The translations under genes and the position numbers were made by a program. A stretch of DNA of 64,000 nt, from contig JAACJO010000032.1 of assembly GCA_013368445.1 (NCBI GenBank), positions 62,001-126,000 of the forward strand, read 5' to 3'. Position 1 is the stretch's first letter. The number at the start of each line of letters is the position of its first letter. This DNA is from Leucocoprinus leucothites. Taxonomy: Eukaryota; Basidiomycota; Agaricomycetes; Agaricales; Agaricaceae. The notes beneath the pieces are model-generated. The model was not told where the DNA came from. It did not search any database and saw only the letters and a list, made by a program, of their open reading frames with translations. Shown in pieces: positions 1-10,521 of the stretch.

Positions 1-837
1 TTCACTGGTAGTGCCAGTGATATCACCTATCTCCACCACAAGGCCATGCGCCTCCTCAACGACTCCCTCACTCACGCGAAGAGCTCTCTTCGTGTTGAGA
101 ACATCACCAAGGCGTACGACACTATTTTGTTGTACACCAGCTCCGTCACCACCGATGCTGAGGCATTGGTGATTGAGTCTGCCCTTCCATCCGCCTTCAC
201 CGCCCCATTCGAGTTGAAGACGAAACGACCCAGGTCCAGATCTTACCTCAAGATCTTGGATGTCCCTTACTACATGAGTGGCACCCGCACCACTCCTCAA
301 CACATCACCAACTGCATGCGCGTGTCTCCCTTCAAGGAGACATTCGCAAACGTCTCCTCCATGCGCATCATGTGCAACTCCACCAAGGCCGACACTGCCA
401 CTGTTTGGGTCAACCTCTGGGACTCTCAGTCCGGCACTAACACCAAGCGCCTGGTTGGCAAATACCTCAACTTCGACGGCGTGCAGTCTATGATCAAGGC
501 CGCGCGCGCTCACCCCGGGACCCCCCAGTGTCAACGATGCTGGTGATGGGGCCACACTACCACCACCTGTCGCAACCGCACTCTCAGGTGTTCACAATGC
601 GGTGGGCCACATCGGTCTGAGAATCACCGCACCACCTCCTCCTGCTGCAAGGGATCGCCGAAGGCAAACCCCCCTATCCAGCCCACACCCGCCGGGGATC
701 CCTGTCCCCACATCAAGTGCATCAACTGCGGCAAGGAACATGCTGCAACTGACCACAAGTGCGCGTTCTGGTGCCACTGATTTGATCAGGATTGGCTGCA
801 AAGTCATTCCAGCTCTGTCAGTCGGCCCCGGGCCTAG
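1..837 (+). pseudogene. ORF1 (gag-like, zinc-knuckle) of family B, C-terminal part
   Basis: The frame is open from base 1 and reads through to TAG at 835-837, but is broken by TGA at 544-546 and 778-780. The second position is CGA or CAA in sister copies. After the first stop the frame gives the three zinc-knuckle modules of this family: CxRCWxxGHTTTTC, CSQCGGPHRSENH and CINCGKEHAATDHKC. Upstream is a conserved region with PRSRSYLKILDVPYY and TVWVNLWDSQSG. The likely role is nucleic-acid-binding ORF1p of a LINE-type element, acting in the ribonucleoprotein. It is decayed and cannot give a full protein. Confidence 0.85.
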
Positions 838-1166
838 GGGGAGCTCCCTAGTGTCAACGCATCATCCCCCATCCATTGCCAGTCGCCGGATGGGCTCTCA
901 CCAACCACAAGGCCTGCCATCAGATGCAGTGATATTGGTATATGTTTCTTTTCTTTGTATTTTGTTACATGCCTAGCCCCCTTCTGCTGTCGACTCGTGT
1001 ATTGTCTCGGACAGGACTTGTATATATTCCTGGTTGTTTACTCTTGTGTAGTTGGTAGCGGTATCAGTTCCATGTAGTAGATAGTCAGGCACAGACTGCT
1101 ATTGCGCACTGTGTTATAAATTTGTGACCCCGGAGGGGTCGCTTTGAAAGAAAAAAAAAAAAAAAA
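1..1166 (+). mobile_element. Family B ORF1-only LINE-type element, 5' end outside window
   Basis: This is the 3' part of a non-autonomous retroelement that encodes only a gag-like ORF1. After the ORF1 stop at 835-837 there is a 3' UTR of about 310 bases with no coding content, the core GACTGC..GCGCAC..GTTATAAATTTGTG, a GACCCCGGAGGGGTC hairpin and a poly(A) run ending near 1166. The same order is seen in the complete copy at 32355-34643. The sequence right after the poly(A) is the middle of an A-family ORF2, so this copy probably inserted into that LINE; the matching target duplication lies outside the window. Confidence 0.85.
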
Positions 1167-2355
1167 GAGACTGCCTTCATTTCCCAGGTCTCAGAGCGTC
1201 TTTCAGTTTTAGACTGTTTGAACATCCATTCCACCTCTTGTTTGGACAATATTTCCCACTCTATTTCTAGTATTCTATTCGACTCGTGGAATTCAAACTC
1301 TAAAACTGTGTGGATCACTAACCGGTCAAAAGAATGGTGGACTTCTCACTGTTCTGAGACTTTACTTGCATACCAAAAATTGAAAGACCGAAAAGACTGG
1401 TGAGCATTTAGGGCGTCTACACAAGCCGCCAAGCACTCTTTCTTCGATGAGCGCATTCACAAAATCGCCTCAACTAACAAACGACCCTGGGACCTTATGG
1501 AATGGGTTAAACAACAAAAACTACCTGCCATTGAGGGCATCAGGTACCAAGGACGCCCTTGTAATGACCTTCCAGACCTGTGGAATGTGCTCCATTCATC
1601 ATATAATTCTGCATTGGGCTGTCCGGTAAGTCCTCATATTCTGAATGAAATGAAATCCCTTCCCTCTCGATCTTGGGCGAACTTCTCTGCCCTCGAATTA
1701 ACTGAATCCCTACAATCTTGTGCCAACTCTTCAGCACCTGGCCCTGATCACGTCTCATGGAAACATCTGAAGTCCATCATTGCACATAGTGATTGCTTGA
1801 AGAATATTCTATTAATCGCTAACACATGCATACGTCTTTCTTATTGGCTGAGTCACTTCAAAGACTCGGTCTCTATCATCATCCCCAAGCCGAATAAACC
1901 AGCCTATGATACCCCGAAAGCATTCTGTCCTATTGTTCTACTAAATACTCTAGGCAAACTAATTGAAAAAATGATCGCACACTGCATGCAATTTGAAGCA
2001 GTCTCCTTAGATGTCCTTCATCCAAACCAAATGGGCGGAGTTATTCAACATTCCACTGAGGACGCCGGTGTTTTCCTCACTCACATCATTTGGGCTGGGT
2101 GGGCCAAAGGTATGATCACTAGTGTTTATGCTTTTGATATCGCCCAATTTTTCCCTTCTCTGAATCATGATATTCTTACTGATATTCTATGATGCCAAGG
2201 GTTCACCCCAGAACTTGTAAAATTCTTCTCCCATTACCTCATAGGTTGTTCGACTCAATTCATGTGGAACACCTTCCTGTCTGATGCTCATGACGCAGAT
2301 GTTGGCGTAGGGCAAGGTTCAGCTCTTTTACCCATACTATTGGCACTTTATTTAG
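1167..2355 (+). pseudogene. Family A LINE ORF2, endonuclease/RT linker and RT part 1
   Basis: This is a fragment of the A-family ORF2 starting after the endonuclease (ETAFISQVSE-like region) and running into the reverse transcriptase (APGPDHVSWKHLKS, SIIIPKPNKPAYDTPK, MGGVIQHSTEDAGVF, FDIAQFFPSLNHD, GQGSALLPILLALYL). The FDIAQFFPS segment holds the first RT aspartate. Stops include TGA at 2190-2192, which is CGA in the copy at 37456-37458, and a TGA near 1401. It is cut at 2355 by a family C element; the same LINE resumes at 8282 with about 0.8 kb of RT missing, including the YxDD region. Confidence 0.85.
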
Positions 2356-2647
2356 TTTTTTTTTATTTTTAAATTGATGATTTATTACGCGGTGCCTGGT
2401 CGCAGTCCACGCCCGCCAACATAGTACAGGACCTAAGTACTGCTACCTAAGCCAAACACTACAAAGACGGGAATATATAGAGTCCTGTCCGAATATAGTA
2501 TATTACTCGATGGCAAAGAAATGTGGCAAAGTAACAAAATGAAACTACAAGTCCAACTCGCAGACCTCTAACAGTAAGCTTACATGCATGTGTGGCCCCA
2601 GCAATGAGGTGACGGGGTTGGGGGATGTGTTGAGGCAGGTATGCGAC

Positions 2648-3176
2648 CTACCCCCAGGGCCTCCTATTGTCCTCCTTGTGACGGCTAAGCCAATCACGGT
2701 CAAACCGGTGGCGCCAGAACAGGCACTTTCGATCATCAGCTGCATGGTCACCCTTGCAGTTGATACATGAGATGTGGGGACAGGGCTCCCCGGTGGGTGT
2801 GGGCAGGATAGGGGGGTTTGCCTTTGGACTCCCCTTACAGCACGATGATGTGGAGTGATGGTTCTCACTACAGTGAGGACCACCACACTGGGAACACCTG
2901 AGTGCACGGTTGTGGCAGGTGGGGGTAGAGTGACCAAAGCGCCAGCAGCGCTGGCACTGGGGGACACCAGGGTGGGCACGGGCAGGCTTAATGACAGCCT
3001 GCATACCATTGAAGTCGAGGTACTTGTTAAGGAGCTTCTTGGCGCCGGCTCCTGACTGAGAGTCCCATAGGTTGAACCAAACAGTGGTGGTGTTGGCCTT
3101 GGGGGAGTTGCACATGATGCACACAGATGAAACGTCAGCAAAAGTGTCCTTGAATGGAGACAATCGCATACAGTTG
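2648..3176 (-). pseudogene. Family C ORF1, C-terminal zinc-knuckle half
   Basis: From 3169 to the stop at 2648 the frame is open for 173 residues. It contains VWFNLWDSQSGAGAKKLLNK, then CQRCWRFGHSTPTC (CX2CX4HX4C), CSQCGGPHCSENH and CINCKGDHAADDRKC, and ends FDRDWLSRHKEDNRRPWG. These modules match the nucleic-acid-binding C-terminus of LINE ORF1 proteins. The N-terminal part of the same gene lies at 7443-8195, separated by the nested A insert. No ORF2 follows: after the stop comes a roughly 290-base 3' UTR and the tail. Confidence 0.85.
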
Positions 3177-3750
3177 GTGATGTTGATTTTTTTTTTCTTT
3201 TTTTAAATCAATGAATTTATATAGCGGTGCTCGATCGCAGTCCACTTTCAACTAAATATTACAAACAGACGGTACACTACAGCAAGCTGGGGTACACGAA
3301 GCAGTCGAAGACCGCTTAAGACAAAGACTATACACAATTAGTCCAGCAAAATAGAGAAGACTCGAGAGAGAGACTATAGAACGAGGTGTTATACACAGAG
3401 ATTGGACTCAAGAGAAAAGAGAAGAGAAGAGATGAAAGAATATAGTTCACCTTCATTTGGTTCGGCAGGCACATGGGCTTGATGCGGCAGTGGACGCGTG
3501 TCATGATTGATGAAGGCAAAAGTGGCTGGATTCTTTTTCAAGAACTTGATGAAGAACTTGTATTGAGGGAAGGCGCATTGCACCCATTGAGTGCGGATGG
3601 GGTAGAGAGGGCAATAGCACAGGATGTGATGTCGTGATTCCAGGCGATGGCCACAACGACAGGATATTGGTTCAAGGGGGAAGAACCTTTCGCAATAGAC
3701 TCCAATTGGAGCATGATTTAGGATGGCTCTAGTGGTACGAGCGCATAATG

Positions 3751-3976
3751 TGTTAGATTATGACCAGCTTCAGCCTCACCCCCTTTGTCTAAATGGGGAT
3801 AGTTGTAGTCACATGACCATACTGCGCACAGACCATGTAGCTAGGTATATAAGGAGGGCTTCAGCCTCCCAATTGATTATCTTCTTCCCCACTTTTGTGT
3901 GTGTGTCAGTGTCAGTGTCTGAGCTTTCCTCTACTCTCTTATCATCCTCTACTCTCTATCATTTTACATTCTAACA
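3751..3976. mobile_element. Solo LTR, 226 bp, with 5-bp target duplication
   Basis: The segment begins TGTTAGA and ends TCTAACA (7-bp inverted termini, TG..CA) and is flanked by TAATG at 3746-3750 and 3977-3981. Removing it joins two parts of the A LINE RNase H region exactly. It carries TATATAAGG at 3846-3854 and a CT-rich stretch with repeats of CTCTACTCTCTAT, suggesting a + strand promoter. No internal retrotransposon coding is present, so this is a solo LTR left by LTR-LTR recombination, or possibly a very small LTR-like element. Confidence 0.85.
3846..3854 (+). promoter_or_regulatory. TATA box of the 226-bp solo LTR
   Basis: TATATAAGG lies about 130 bases before the right end of the LTR, the usual place for the U3/R promoter. 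It suggests the LTR is oriented on the + strand. Activity is not shown by the sequence. Confidence 0.45.
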
Positions 3977-6610
3977 TAATGATGGTGATTCATTGGCTAA
4001 TGGGAGCCAAGTGCCTCCCTTGACGTAGGTAGGAATGAGGAACTTGCAATTCTTCTTGGAAAGAAGAAAACTATTGCCGCGGTACTTCTTCTTCCAGAAT
4101 GTAGATTCCCAGGATTTTTGGCAATTGTTGGTGGCTTTGCATCGTAAAATGTCGAGGGTGGCACCCATGTGAGAAGGGGCATGTATACGCGTGGAGGTGA
4201 TGTCATTATGGACTTTGAGATGGGGTTTCCAATGCCATTTGGAAGGGATGTCCCAGAAGTCAATGGATCGAGATGGTTTAGCTACGAGCCAATCGGATAG
4301 AAGCTGGCAGACTTGAATTGACTGCAACTGGCTTGAATGGATGGATGGGTCAACTGCCAGCTTGGCTGCTAGAAGACAGTCAGTGATGAGGATGATATGG
4401 TCGCATTGGAGGGAAATAGCTTTGGCAATGCCAATGTGAATGGAGTAGAGTTCAGCATCCGTGGAAGAAGCCCGACCGCTTGCCTGTTTTGCATGAGACA
4501 CTTGTCGTCCGCCGTGATATAAATGTGCCGCCGAAACCGCCTGAAGGGAACCTACAAGGGGAACAGAAGCATCAGTGATAACTGAAATACAATTATGATT
4601 CAAAGACAAAGAGGAAAAGATCGAGTCGAGAGACAGTACATGTTTGTATGTTTCATGTTTGTCCGAGCAATTACAGGGATGAAAGTGAATGGAATCGGAA
4701 TGGATGACCATAAGACAAGAACCAGGCTTGGATTCAGAAGAAAAAGGGGAAAAGGAATCAGACAGATGAGAAAGAGAATTATCTACATCAATAATAGGGC
4801 CCTTGACTTTAGCTTTTTTGGCCAGAGTGAGAAGGCGAAGAGATTGGGGATGAGGGGATGAGTTCATAGAAAATCGATCAGATAAGAGAGATTGTACTGC
4901 ATGATTAGAAGGTAAAGTAGATACTCGATATGATGAACGAATGGCTAATTTACAAAGATGAAGGTGAATTGGAATGAGACCGGCAATACTTTCAATGCCA
5001 CCGGATGGAGATGTACGGAAGGCACCAGTGATCCAAATAGCTGCGCGCCTTTGCATGGACGAGAGGGACTTGAGGAGCACCTTGTTACGAGCACCTTCAA
5101 AGTACCATAATCGGTAGCCATATGTTGCCACTGGAACAATGCATGACCTGTATAGAAGTCGTTTTTGGAGAGGAAGGAGACCACAGATGGAGTTACCTAG
5201 CATGCCCATAGCTTTCACAGTGGATAATGCCTTGGTAGAGTAATATCGAACGTGTTCTTGGAAAGAGAGTCGATGGTCAAAGTAAAAACCCAGGTAACAC
5301 CAAAAGTGTTTAGGATAGAGGATGGGACTGCCGACTTCAGATAGGTCTAGAGGGGGATTCAAATCATTGTGATGACGAGAGAAATGGAAAACTTCAGATT
5401 AGTCGTGTTCTATGACTAATCCAAGGTTGGTGCATATGGAATTAATGATGGAGTAGGCTGCTTTAAGGGAAGAGGTTGTGTCAGTGTAATTCTTCACTTG
5501 AGATATACAAAGCCCATCATCAACAAAAGATAAGAGGGTAGAAGGGATGGATTGTAGTCTAGCTCATTGCTCGAACATGGACATGAGAGGTGCTAGATAA
5601 AGCGCTGACAATATGGGTGAAAGAGCTGAGCCTTGCCCTATGCCAACATCCATGTCATGGGCATCAGAAAGGAAAGTGTTCCACATATACTGAGTCGATC
5701 GACCTATGAGATAATGTGAAAAGAATTTGACAAGCTCAAGGGTGAACCCTTGACATCGTAAAATGTTAGTGAGAATATCATGATTAAGAGAAGGGAAGAA
5801 TTGGGCAATGTCAAAAGTGCAAACACTAGTGATCATGCCTTTGGCCCATCCAGCCTGAATGATGTGAGTGAGGAAGACACCTGCGTCCTCAGTAGATCGT
5901 TGGATAACTCCGCCCATTTGGTTTGGATGGAGAATATCTAGAGAAACCGCTTCAAACTGCATATAGTGTGCAATCATCTTTTTGATTAATTTTCCTAAAG
6001 TGTTTAGTAGGACAATGGGGTGGAACACTTTCGGTGTGTCATAGGCCGGTTTATTCGGCTTGGGGATGATGATGGAGACTGAGTCTTTGAAGTGACTCGG
6101 CCAATAAGAAAGACGTACGCATGCATTAGCAATAAGTATGATGTTTTTCAAGCAATTATTATAAGCAACGATAGACTTCAGATGTTTCCATGAGACATTG
6201 TCAGGTCCAGGTGCTGAGGAGTTAGCGCAGGATTGTAGGGATTCAGTGAGTTCAAGGGCAGAGAAGTTTGCCCAAGATCGGGGAGGAAGATTTTTCATTT
6301 CATTCAGAATTTGAGGGCTTACTGGCCAACCCGACGCAGAATTATATGATGAGTGGAGCGCATTCCACAAGTCCGGAAGGTCGTTGCAAGGGTGTCCTTG
6401 GTATTTAATGCCCTCGATAGCAGGAAGTTTCCGTTGTTTGACCCATTCCATAAGGTCCCAGGGTCATTTGTTGTTTGAGGCAATTTCATGAATACGCTCA
6501 TCGAAGAAAGAGTGCTTGGCAGCTCGTGTGGCCGTTCTAAACGCTCGCCAGTCCTTCCGGTCTTTCAATTTTCAGTACACAAGTAGAGTCTCAGAACAGT
6601 GGGGATTCCA

Positions 6611-7672
6611 CTATTCTTTCGACCAGTTAGTGATCCATACAGTTTTAGAGTTCGAATTCCAAGAATCTGATAGAATACTAGAAATAGAGTGGGAAATATT
6701 GTCCAAACATGAAATGGAGTGAATGTTCGAACAATCCAAGACCGCAAGATGCTCTGAGACCTGGGAGATGAAAGTGGTCTCTTCATCACTATCCTTTGGG
6801 AGTACATGTTTTTTATAATTGATATAATCTGGGCGAATTGGAAGATCCATAAGCAAAGGTGCGTGATCCGAGGGTAGTCTTGAATTTGCATCAATGATAT
6901 GTGAAGTGGAGATGTTGGCACAAAAAATAAGATCAATAACCGTATTATCATAATTTTCGATAGACGAGAAATGGGTTGGAGAAAAAACGGTCGGTGTAGA
7001 CCTGGAGAGATTGAAACAATCCACTAACTCCATCAGAGTTATGGCAGACTGAGGGACATGGGAGACTAAAGGATCCCATTCTGGGGAACAGCAATTGAAG
7101 TCGCCTCCCATGTATATGATATTAGGAATGTCAATGAAATTTGTCGAGAGGAAATTTATCGCCAATGAAGAAGAGTCAGAATATATGTTAAGAAAATGAA
7201 TGTAGTTACCCTGGTTAAATAGACCTAGGATTTGAATGTCGCGATGATTTACCCACTCTTGTCGAAGAATGGGTCTCATACAAGATAAATGTCTGTGAAC
7301 ATAAGTTAAAGTACGTGGACGAGGGTCGTTTAGCTTGGTAGGTCGAGCCATACACAGCCATTCCGGGTGAATAGGGGCACCTATGACATCATCCCCTTCA
7401 GGGTTAGTCGTAGAAGGCGCTTTGCAAATGTGATTCCAACCTGTGATGTTGATTGGCGTGGTATGGATGCCGTTCATGTGGAAGGGGACATCGAGGATCT
7501 TGAGATAAGACCTTGACCTGGGGTGGCATGTCTTCAGCTCAAATGGGGCAGTGAAGATGGAGGGGATAGCAGACTCGACAAAGTGAGTGAAGCCTTGCAT
7601 GAAGGAGCAAAAGGTGGTCCAGGCGGCCAGCCCACTCTTTACCCATGGAGATGCATGCACTGCTGTGCCCAC
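6611..7672 (-). CDS. Chimeric reading frame: family C ORF1 fused to A endonuclease
   Basis: A 353-codon open frame on the minus strand starts in C-family ORF1 (PRSRSYLKILDVPFH, then HTTPINITG) and crosses the insertion boundary at 7442 in frame into the A-family endonuclease (WNHICKAPSTTNPEGDDVIG through SDHAPLLMDL). The fusion is an accident of the nested insertion. The C part also carries an internal deletion joining GFTHFVE directly to SAIPSIF, which removes about 200 residues of ORF1. Whether it is ever expressed is unknown. Confidence 0.6.
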   Translation of the reverse strand: MGTAVHASPWVKSGLAAWTTFCSFMQGFTHFVESAIPSIFTAPFELKTCHPRSRSYLKILDVPFHMNGIHTTPINITGWNHICKAPSTTNPEGDDVIGAPIHPEWLCMARPTKLNDPRPRTLTYVHRHLSCMRPILRQEWVNHRDIQILGLFNQGNYIHFLNIYSDSSSLAINFLSTNFIDIPNIIYMGGDFNCCSPEWDPLVSHVPQSAITLMELVDCFNLSRSTPTVFSPTHFSSIENYDNTVIDLIFCANISTSHIIDANSRLPSDHAPLLMDLPIRPDYINYKKHVLPKDSDEETTFISQVSEHLAVLDCSNIHSISCLDNISHSISSILSDSWNSNSKTVWITNWSKE

Positions 7673-8195
7673 TCATATCAAACTCATATACTGCACCAGC
7701 AAGGTAGCTGGCACAGGCTCTGGCAAACTCCTCGTCGAGGAGGGAATCGTCGGGGAGCTCACACATGAAGCGCGTGAACTTCCTGAGGCCTTCGAAGGCC
7801 CGCTTGGCCATGGCATCGTCTCCAGACATGGTCCCAGGGGAGAACGGCGCGACTGATGGCACAGCAGGAGGAGGAGGTGTAATGGGCACAAACGTGCATG
7901 TGCCCATGGTGTAGGGTTTCAGTGGCGATGGAATGTCAGCCACTGGGGGAGTAGATGGCGCCAGCAATGGAACATCAGTGGGCACCGAGGGAAAGGGTGA
8001 GGGCAGCTGAAAGTCAGCCCTCATGGAGGCAGCAGCAGCCTTGAAGTCCGCCATCATGCAGACCAGCTGAGTAGAGGTGGAGGGCCTGGGGGCCTCTGCA
8101 ATGGTGTCGAGCTCGTCATCGCCAGATGCGATGTTGGAGTTGAGGTCCATGTTCGCAATTTCACAAGTGACAGCTTTAGATTTACGCCTACCCAT
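7443..8195 (-). pseudogene. Family C ORF1, N-terminal half with internal deletion
   Basis: The start ATG is at 8195 (MGRRKSKAVTCEIANM). There follows a Pro-rich stretch (TPPVADIPSPLKPYTMGTCT, FVPITPPPPAVPS) and the C-type middle module (SGDDAMAKRAFEGLRKF, FMCELPDDSLLDEEFARACA). A frameshift lies near 7640-7660. The sequence then jumps to the conserved SAIPSIFTAPFELK region, so the HGSADKA segment and the RRQLFLDF region are deleted. The 5' UTR from 8281 to 8196 is typical of the family. Confidence 0.8.
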
Positions 8196-8281
8196 GTTAG
8201 CTAGAGTAGAATTGGTGTATACTAGATGTCTAACTGCACACCAACTAAGAGATGGTGGTGGTAAGAGGTCAAGGAGGGATG

Positions 8282-9649
8282 TTCTCTCTCTCATCTGTCT
8301 GATTCTTTTTCCCCTTCCTCTTCCAAATCTAAGCCTGGTTCTTGTCTCATGGACATCTATTCTGATTCCATTCATTTCCATCCTTGTAGCCACTCGGACA
8401 AACACGAAATGTATAAACATGTATCATCTCTCGACTTGGTCTTTTCCTCTTCTTCTTCAAATCGTAATTGTATTTCAGTGGTTACTGATGCATCTGTTCC
8501 TCTTGTAGGTTCCATTCAGGCAGTTTCGGTGGCACACTTATATCACGGCAGATGACAAGTGTCCCATGCAAAACAGGCAAGCGGCTGGGCTTCATCCATG
8601 GACGTGGAACTATATTCCATTCGCATTGGCATTGCCAAAGCCATTCACCTCCAATGTGATCACATCATCCTCATCACTGACTGTCTCCCAGCAGCCAAGC
8701 TGGCAGTCGATCCATCCATCCACTTGAGCCAGTCACAATCTATTCAAGTTTGCCGACTTCTATCTGAATGGCTCACAGCAAATCCATCATGCTCCATTGA
8801 CTTTTGGGACGTACCATCCAAATGGCGTTGGAAACCCCATCTTAAAGTTCACAATGATGTCACCTCCACGCGTATACATGCCCCTTCCCACACAGGTACC
8901 ACCCTCGACTTTCTACATTGCAAAGCCACCAACAATTGCCAGAAATCCTGGGAATCCACATTCTGGAAGAAGAAGTACCACGGCAACAGTTTCCTTCTTT
9001 CAAAGAAAAACCGCAAGTTCCTCATTCCCACCTATGTCAAGGGAGGCACATGGTTACCTTTAGCCAACAAATCACCATCACTATGTGCTCGTATTACTTG
9101 GGCCATCCTAAATCACGCTCTGATTGGAGCATATCATGAGAGATTCTTCCCCCTCGACCCTAAATCCTGTCATTGTGGCCATTGCCTGGAAACACAACAT
9201 CATATCCTATGCTACTGCCCCCTATATCCCATCTGTACTCAATGGGTGCAATGCGCTTTCCCTCAGTACAAGTTCCTTGTTGAGTTCTTAAAGAAGAATC
9301 CGGCTGCTTTTGCTTTCATCAACCATGACACGCATCCACTGTCGCTTCAAGCCCCTGTACCCACCGAACCAAATGAAGGTGAACTATATTCTTTCATCTC
9401 TTCTCTTCTCTTTTCTTTTGAGTCCGATCTCTGTGTATAACACCTCGTTCTATAGTCTCTTTCGAGCCTTCTCTATTTTGCTGGACTAATTGTGTATAGT
9501 CTATGTCTTAAGCAGTCTCCGACTGCTTTGTGTACCCCAGCTTGCTGTAGTGTACTGTCTGTTTGTATTATTTAGTTGAAAGTGGACTGCGTTTGAGCAC
9601 CACTGTATAAATTCATTGATTTTTTTTAAAAAAAAAAAAAAAAAAAAAA
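8282..9649 (+). pseudogene. Family A LINE: RNase H end of ORF2, 3' UTR and poly(A)
   Basis: This continues the LINE interrupted at 2355. It encodes the RNase H domain (VVTDASVPLVGS near 8480, then ELYSIRIGIAK, LITDCLPAAKLAVD) with TGA near 8554 and a longer open frame from 8559 to the TAA at 9438-9440. The C-terminal part has CHCGHCLETQHHILCYCPL, the Cys/His motif found at the end of this ORF2. The 3' UTR holds no gene and ends TATAAATTCATTGATTT plus poly(A) to 9649. Confidence 0.85.
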
Positions 9650-9924
9650 GGAAGACAGTTGGTGATGAGGATGATTTTGTCACACTAGAGGGAGATAGCC
9701 TTGCCAATGCCAATGCAAATGTAAGAGAGTTCAGCATCTGTGGAAGATGCCTGGCTGCTTGCCTGTTTTGCATGGGACACTTGTTGTCCACTGCAATACA
9801 GATGTGCCACTGAAACTGCCTGAAGAGAACCTACAAGTGGAACAGAAGCATCAGTAACAACTGATATACAAGTACAATCAGAAGAAGAAGAAAAGACAGT
9901 ATTGAGAGATGATACATGTCGGTA
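9650..9924 (-). pseudogene. Family A LINE RNase H fragment
   Basis: An isolated piece of A ORF2 on the minus strand with VVTDASVPLVGSLQAVSVAH and SSTDAEL, both part of the RNase H fold. It has neither a 3' tail nor a 5' end. It lies between the poly(A) of one A copy and the 5' end of a D element, so it is probably the target sequence into which these inserted. Confidence 0.75.
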
Positions 9925-10521
9925 CATCCCTCCTTGACCTCTTACCACCACCATTGAAAGTTGGTGTTTGATTAGATGTCTAGTTTTACATCATATTCTA
10001 CCTGTTTCACATGGGTAAACAAAAGTTGAAAGCCAACCGGCCACCACCCTGCTCCACCGAGTCCGTCAATGCCTTTGACGACAAGCTCAACATCCCTGAG
10101 ATGTCTGAGGACAAACATCTCGACCCCTATGACAACCCACTCAACGTACATGGGTTCTTCGGTCCCTCCCAGGCTGATGTCTCATCGCCTGGCCCCTCCT
10201 GGTCAATGGCTGATGTCTCGTCACCATTGCCTGTTCCCCCAGTGGCTGACGTCCCGTTGCCACTCCAGCCTTTGACCGTGGGTACATGCACCTTTGTGCC
10301 CATCATGCCTCCCCCTGTGGCGCCCATGTCAGTGTCCTCCTCCAAGGGAAAGAAGAAGAAGGAGCTCACCCCGAGGCTTGCCTTCAACAAACTCATATCC
10401 TTCCTTCAGTGGTTGGATACCATTGAAGACCCCAACAAAATCCCAGTCAACAACGCGCAGGCCATGGTTACTTGTCTAGCCAAGGCCTTGTATGCATTCA
10501 CCAAGGAGCTGCACATGAGCA
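9925..10521 (+). mobile_element. Family D ORF1-only element, 5' part
   Basis: The 5' end CATCCCTCCTTGACCTCTTA is at 9925 and the ATG at 10011 (MGKQKLKANRPPPCSTESVN). It matches the D copy on the minus strand at 34779-43429, whose ORF1 starts near 43340. The copy stops at 10521 (KELHMS) where a C element begins. Its own 3' part is not found downstream, so it was deleted or moved. Confidence 0.75.

Larger units (their letters stand above)
3188..7442 (-). mobile_element. Family A LINE, 5'-truncated copy
   Basis: The copy runs on the minus strand from inside the endonuclease domain (7442) to the 3' tail TATAAATTCATTGATTT plus poly(A) at 3188. It is flanked by an 11-bp direct repeat, GTGATGTTGAT, which is target sequence of the host C element. 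It contains a 226-bp solo LTR at 3751-3976. Truncation at the 5' end with an intact tail and target duplication is typical of target-primed reverse transcription. Confidence 0.9.
3389..7442 (-). pseudogene. Family A ORF2: endonuclease, RT and RNase H
   Basis: Minus-strand order: AP endonuclease (MGGDFNCCSPEWDP near 7100, RLPSDHAPLLMDL near 6870), RT (APGPDNVSWKHLKS, FDIAQFFPSLNHD near 5800, GQGSALSPILSALYLAPL near 5620, then FVDDGLCISQ near 5520), the thumb region (LGFYFDHRLSFQEHV), and RNase H with VITDASVPLVGS near 4570, SSTDAELYSI near 4450 and LITDCLLAAK near 4370. The C-terminal zinc-finger-like tail (CRCGHRLE..H, CYCPL) lies at 3600-3670. Several stops and shifts break it, for example at 5400 and 6460. 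The 1392-base RNase H frame from 5362 ends in the TAG of the solo LTR terminus. Confidence 0.88.
2356..8281 (-). mobile_element. Family C ORF1-only element, full ends, with nested A insert
   Basis: Reading on the minus strand, the element starts at 8281 with CATCCCTCCTTGACCTCTTA and ends at 2356 with ATAATAAATC-type tail and poly(A) (T run on +). An A-family LINE (3188-7442) sits inside ORF1, flanked by an 11-bp duplication GTGATGTTGAT (3177-3187 and 7443-7453). Without that insert the element is about 1.7 kb. Its outer flanks are two parts of one A LINE, but no target duplication is visible and about 0.8 kb of that LINE is missing, so the insertion or a later event removed target DNA. Confidence 0.85.
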
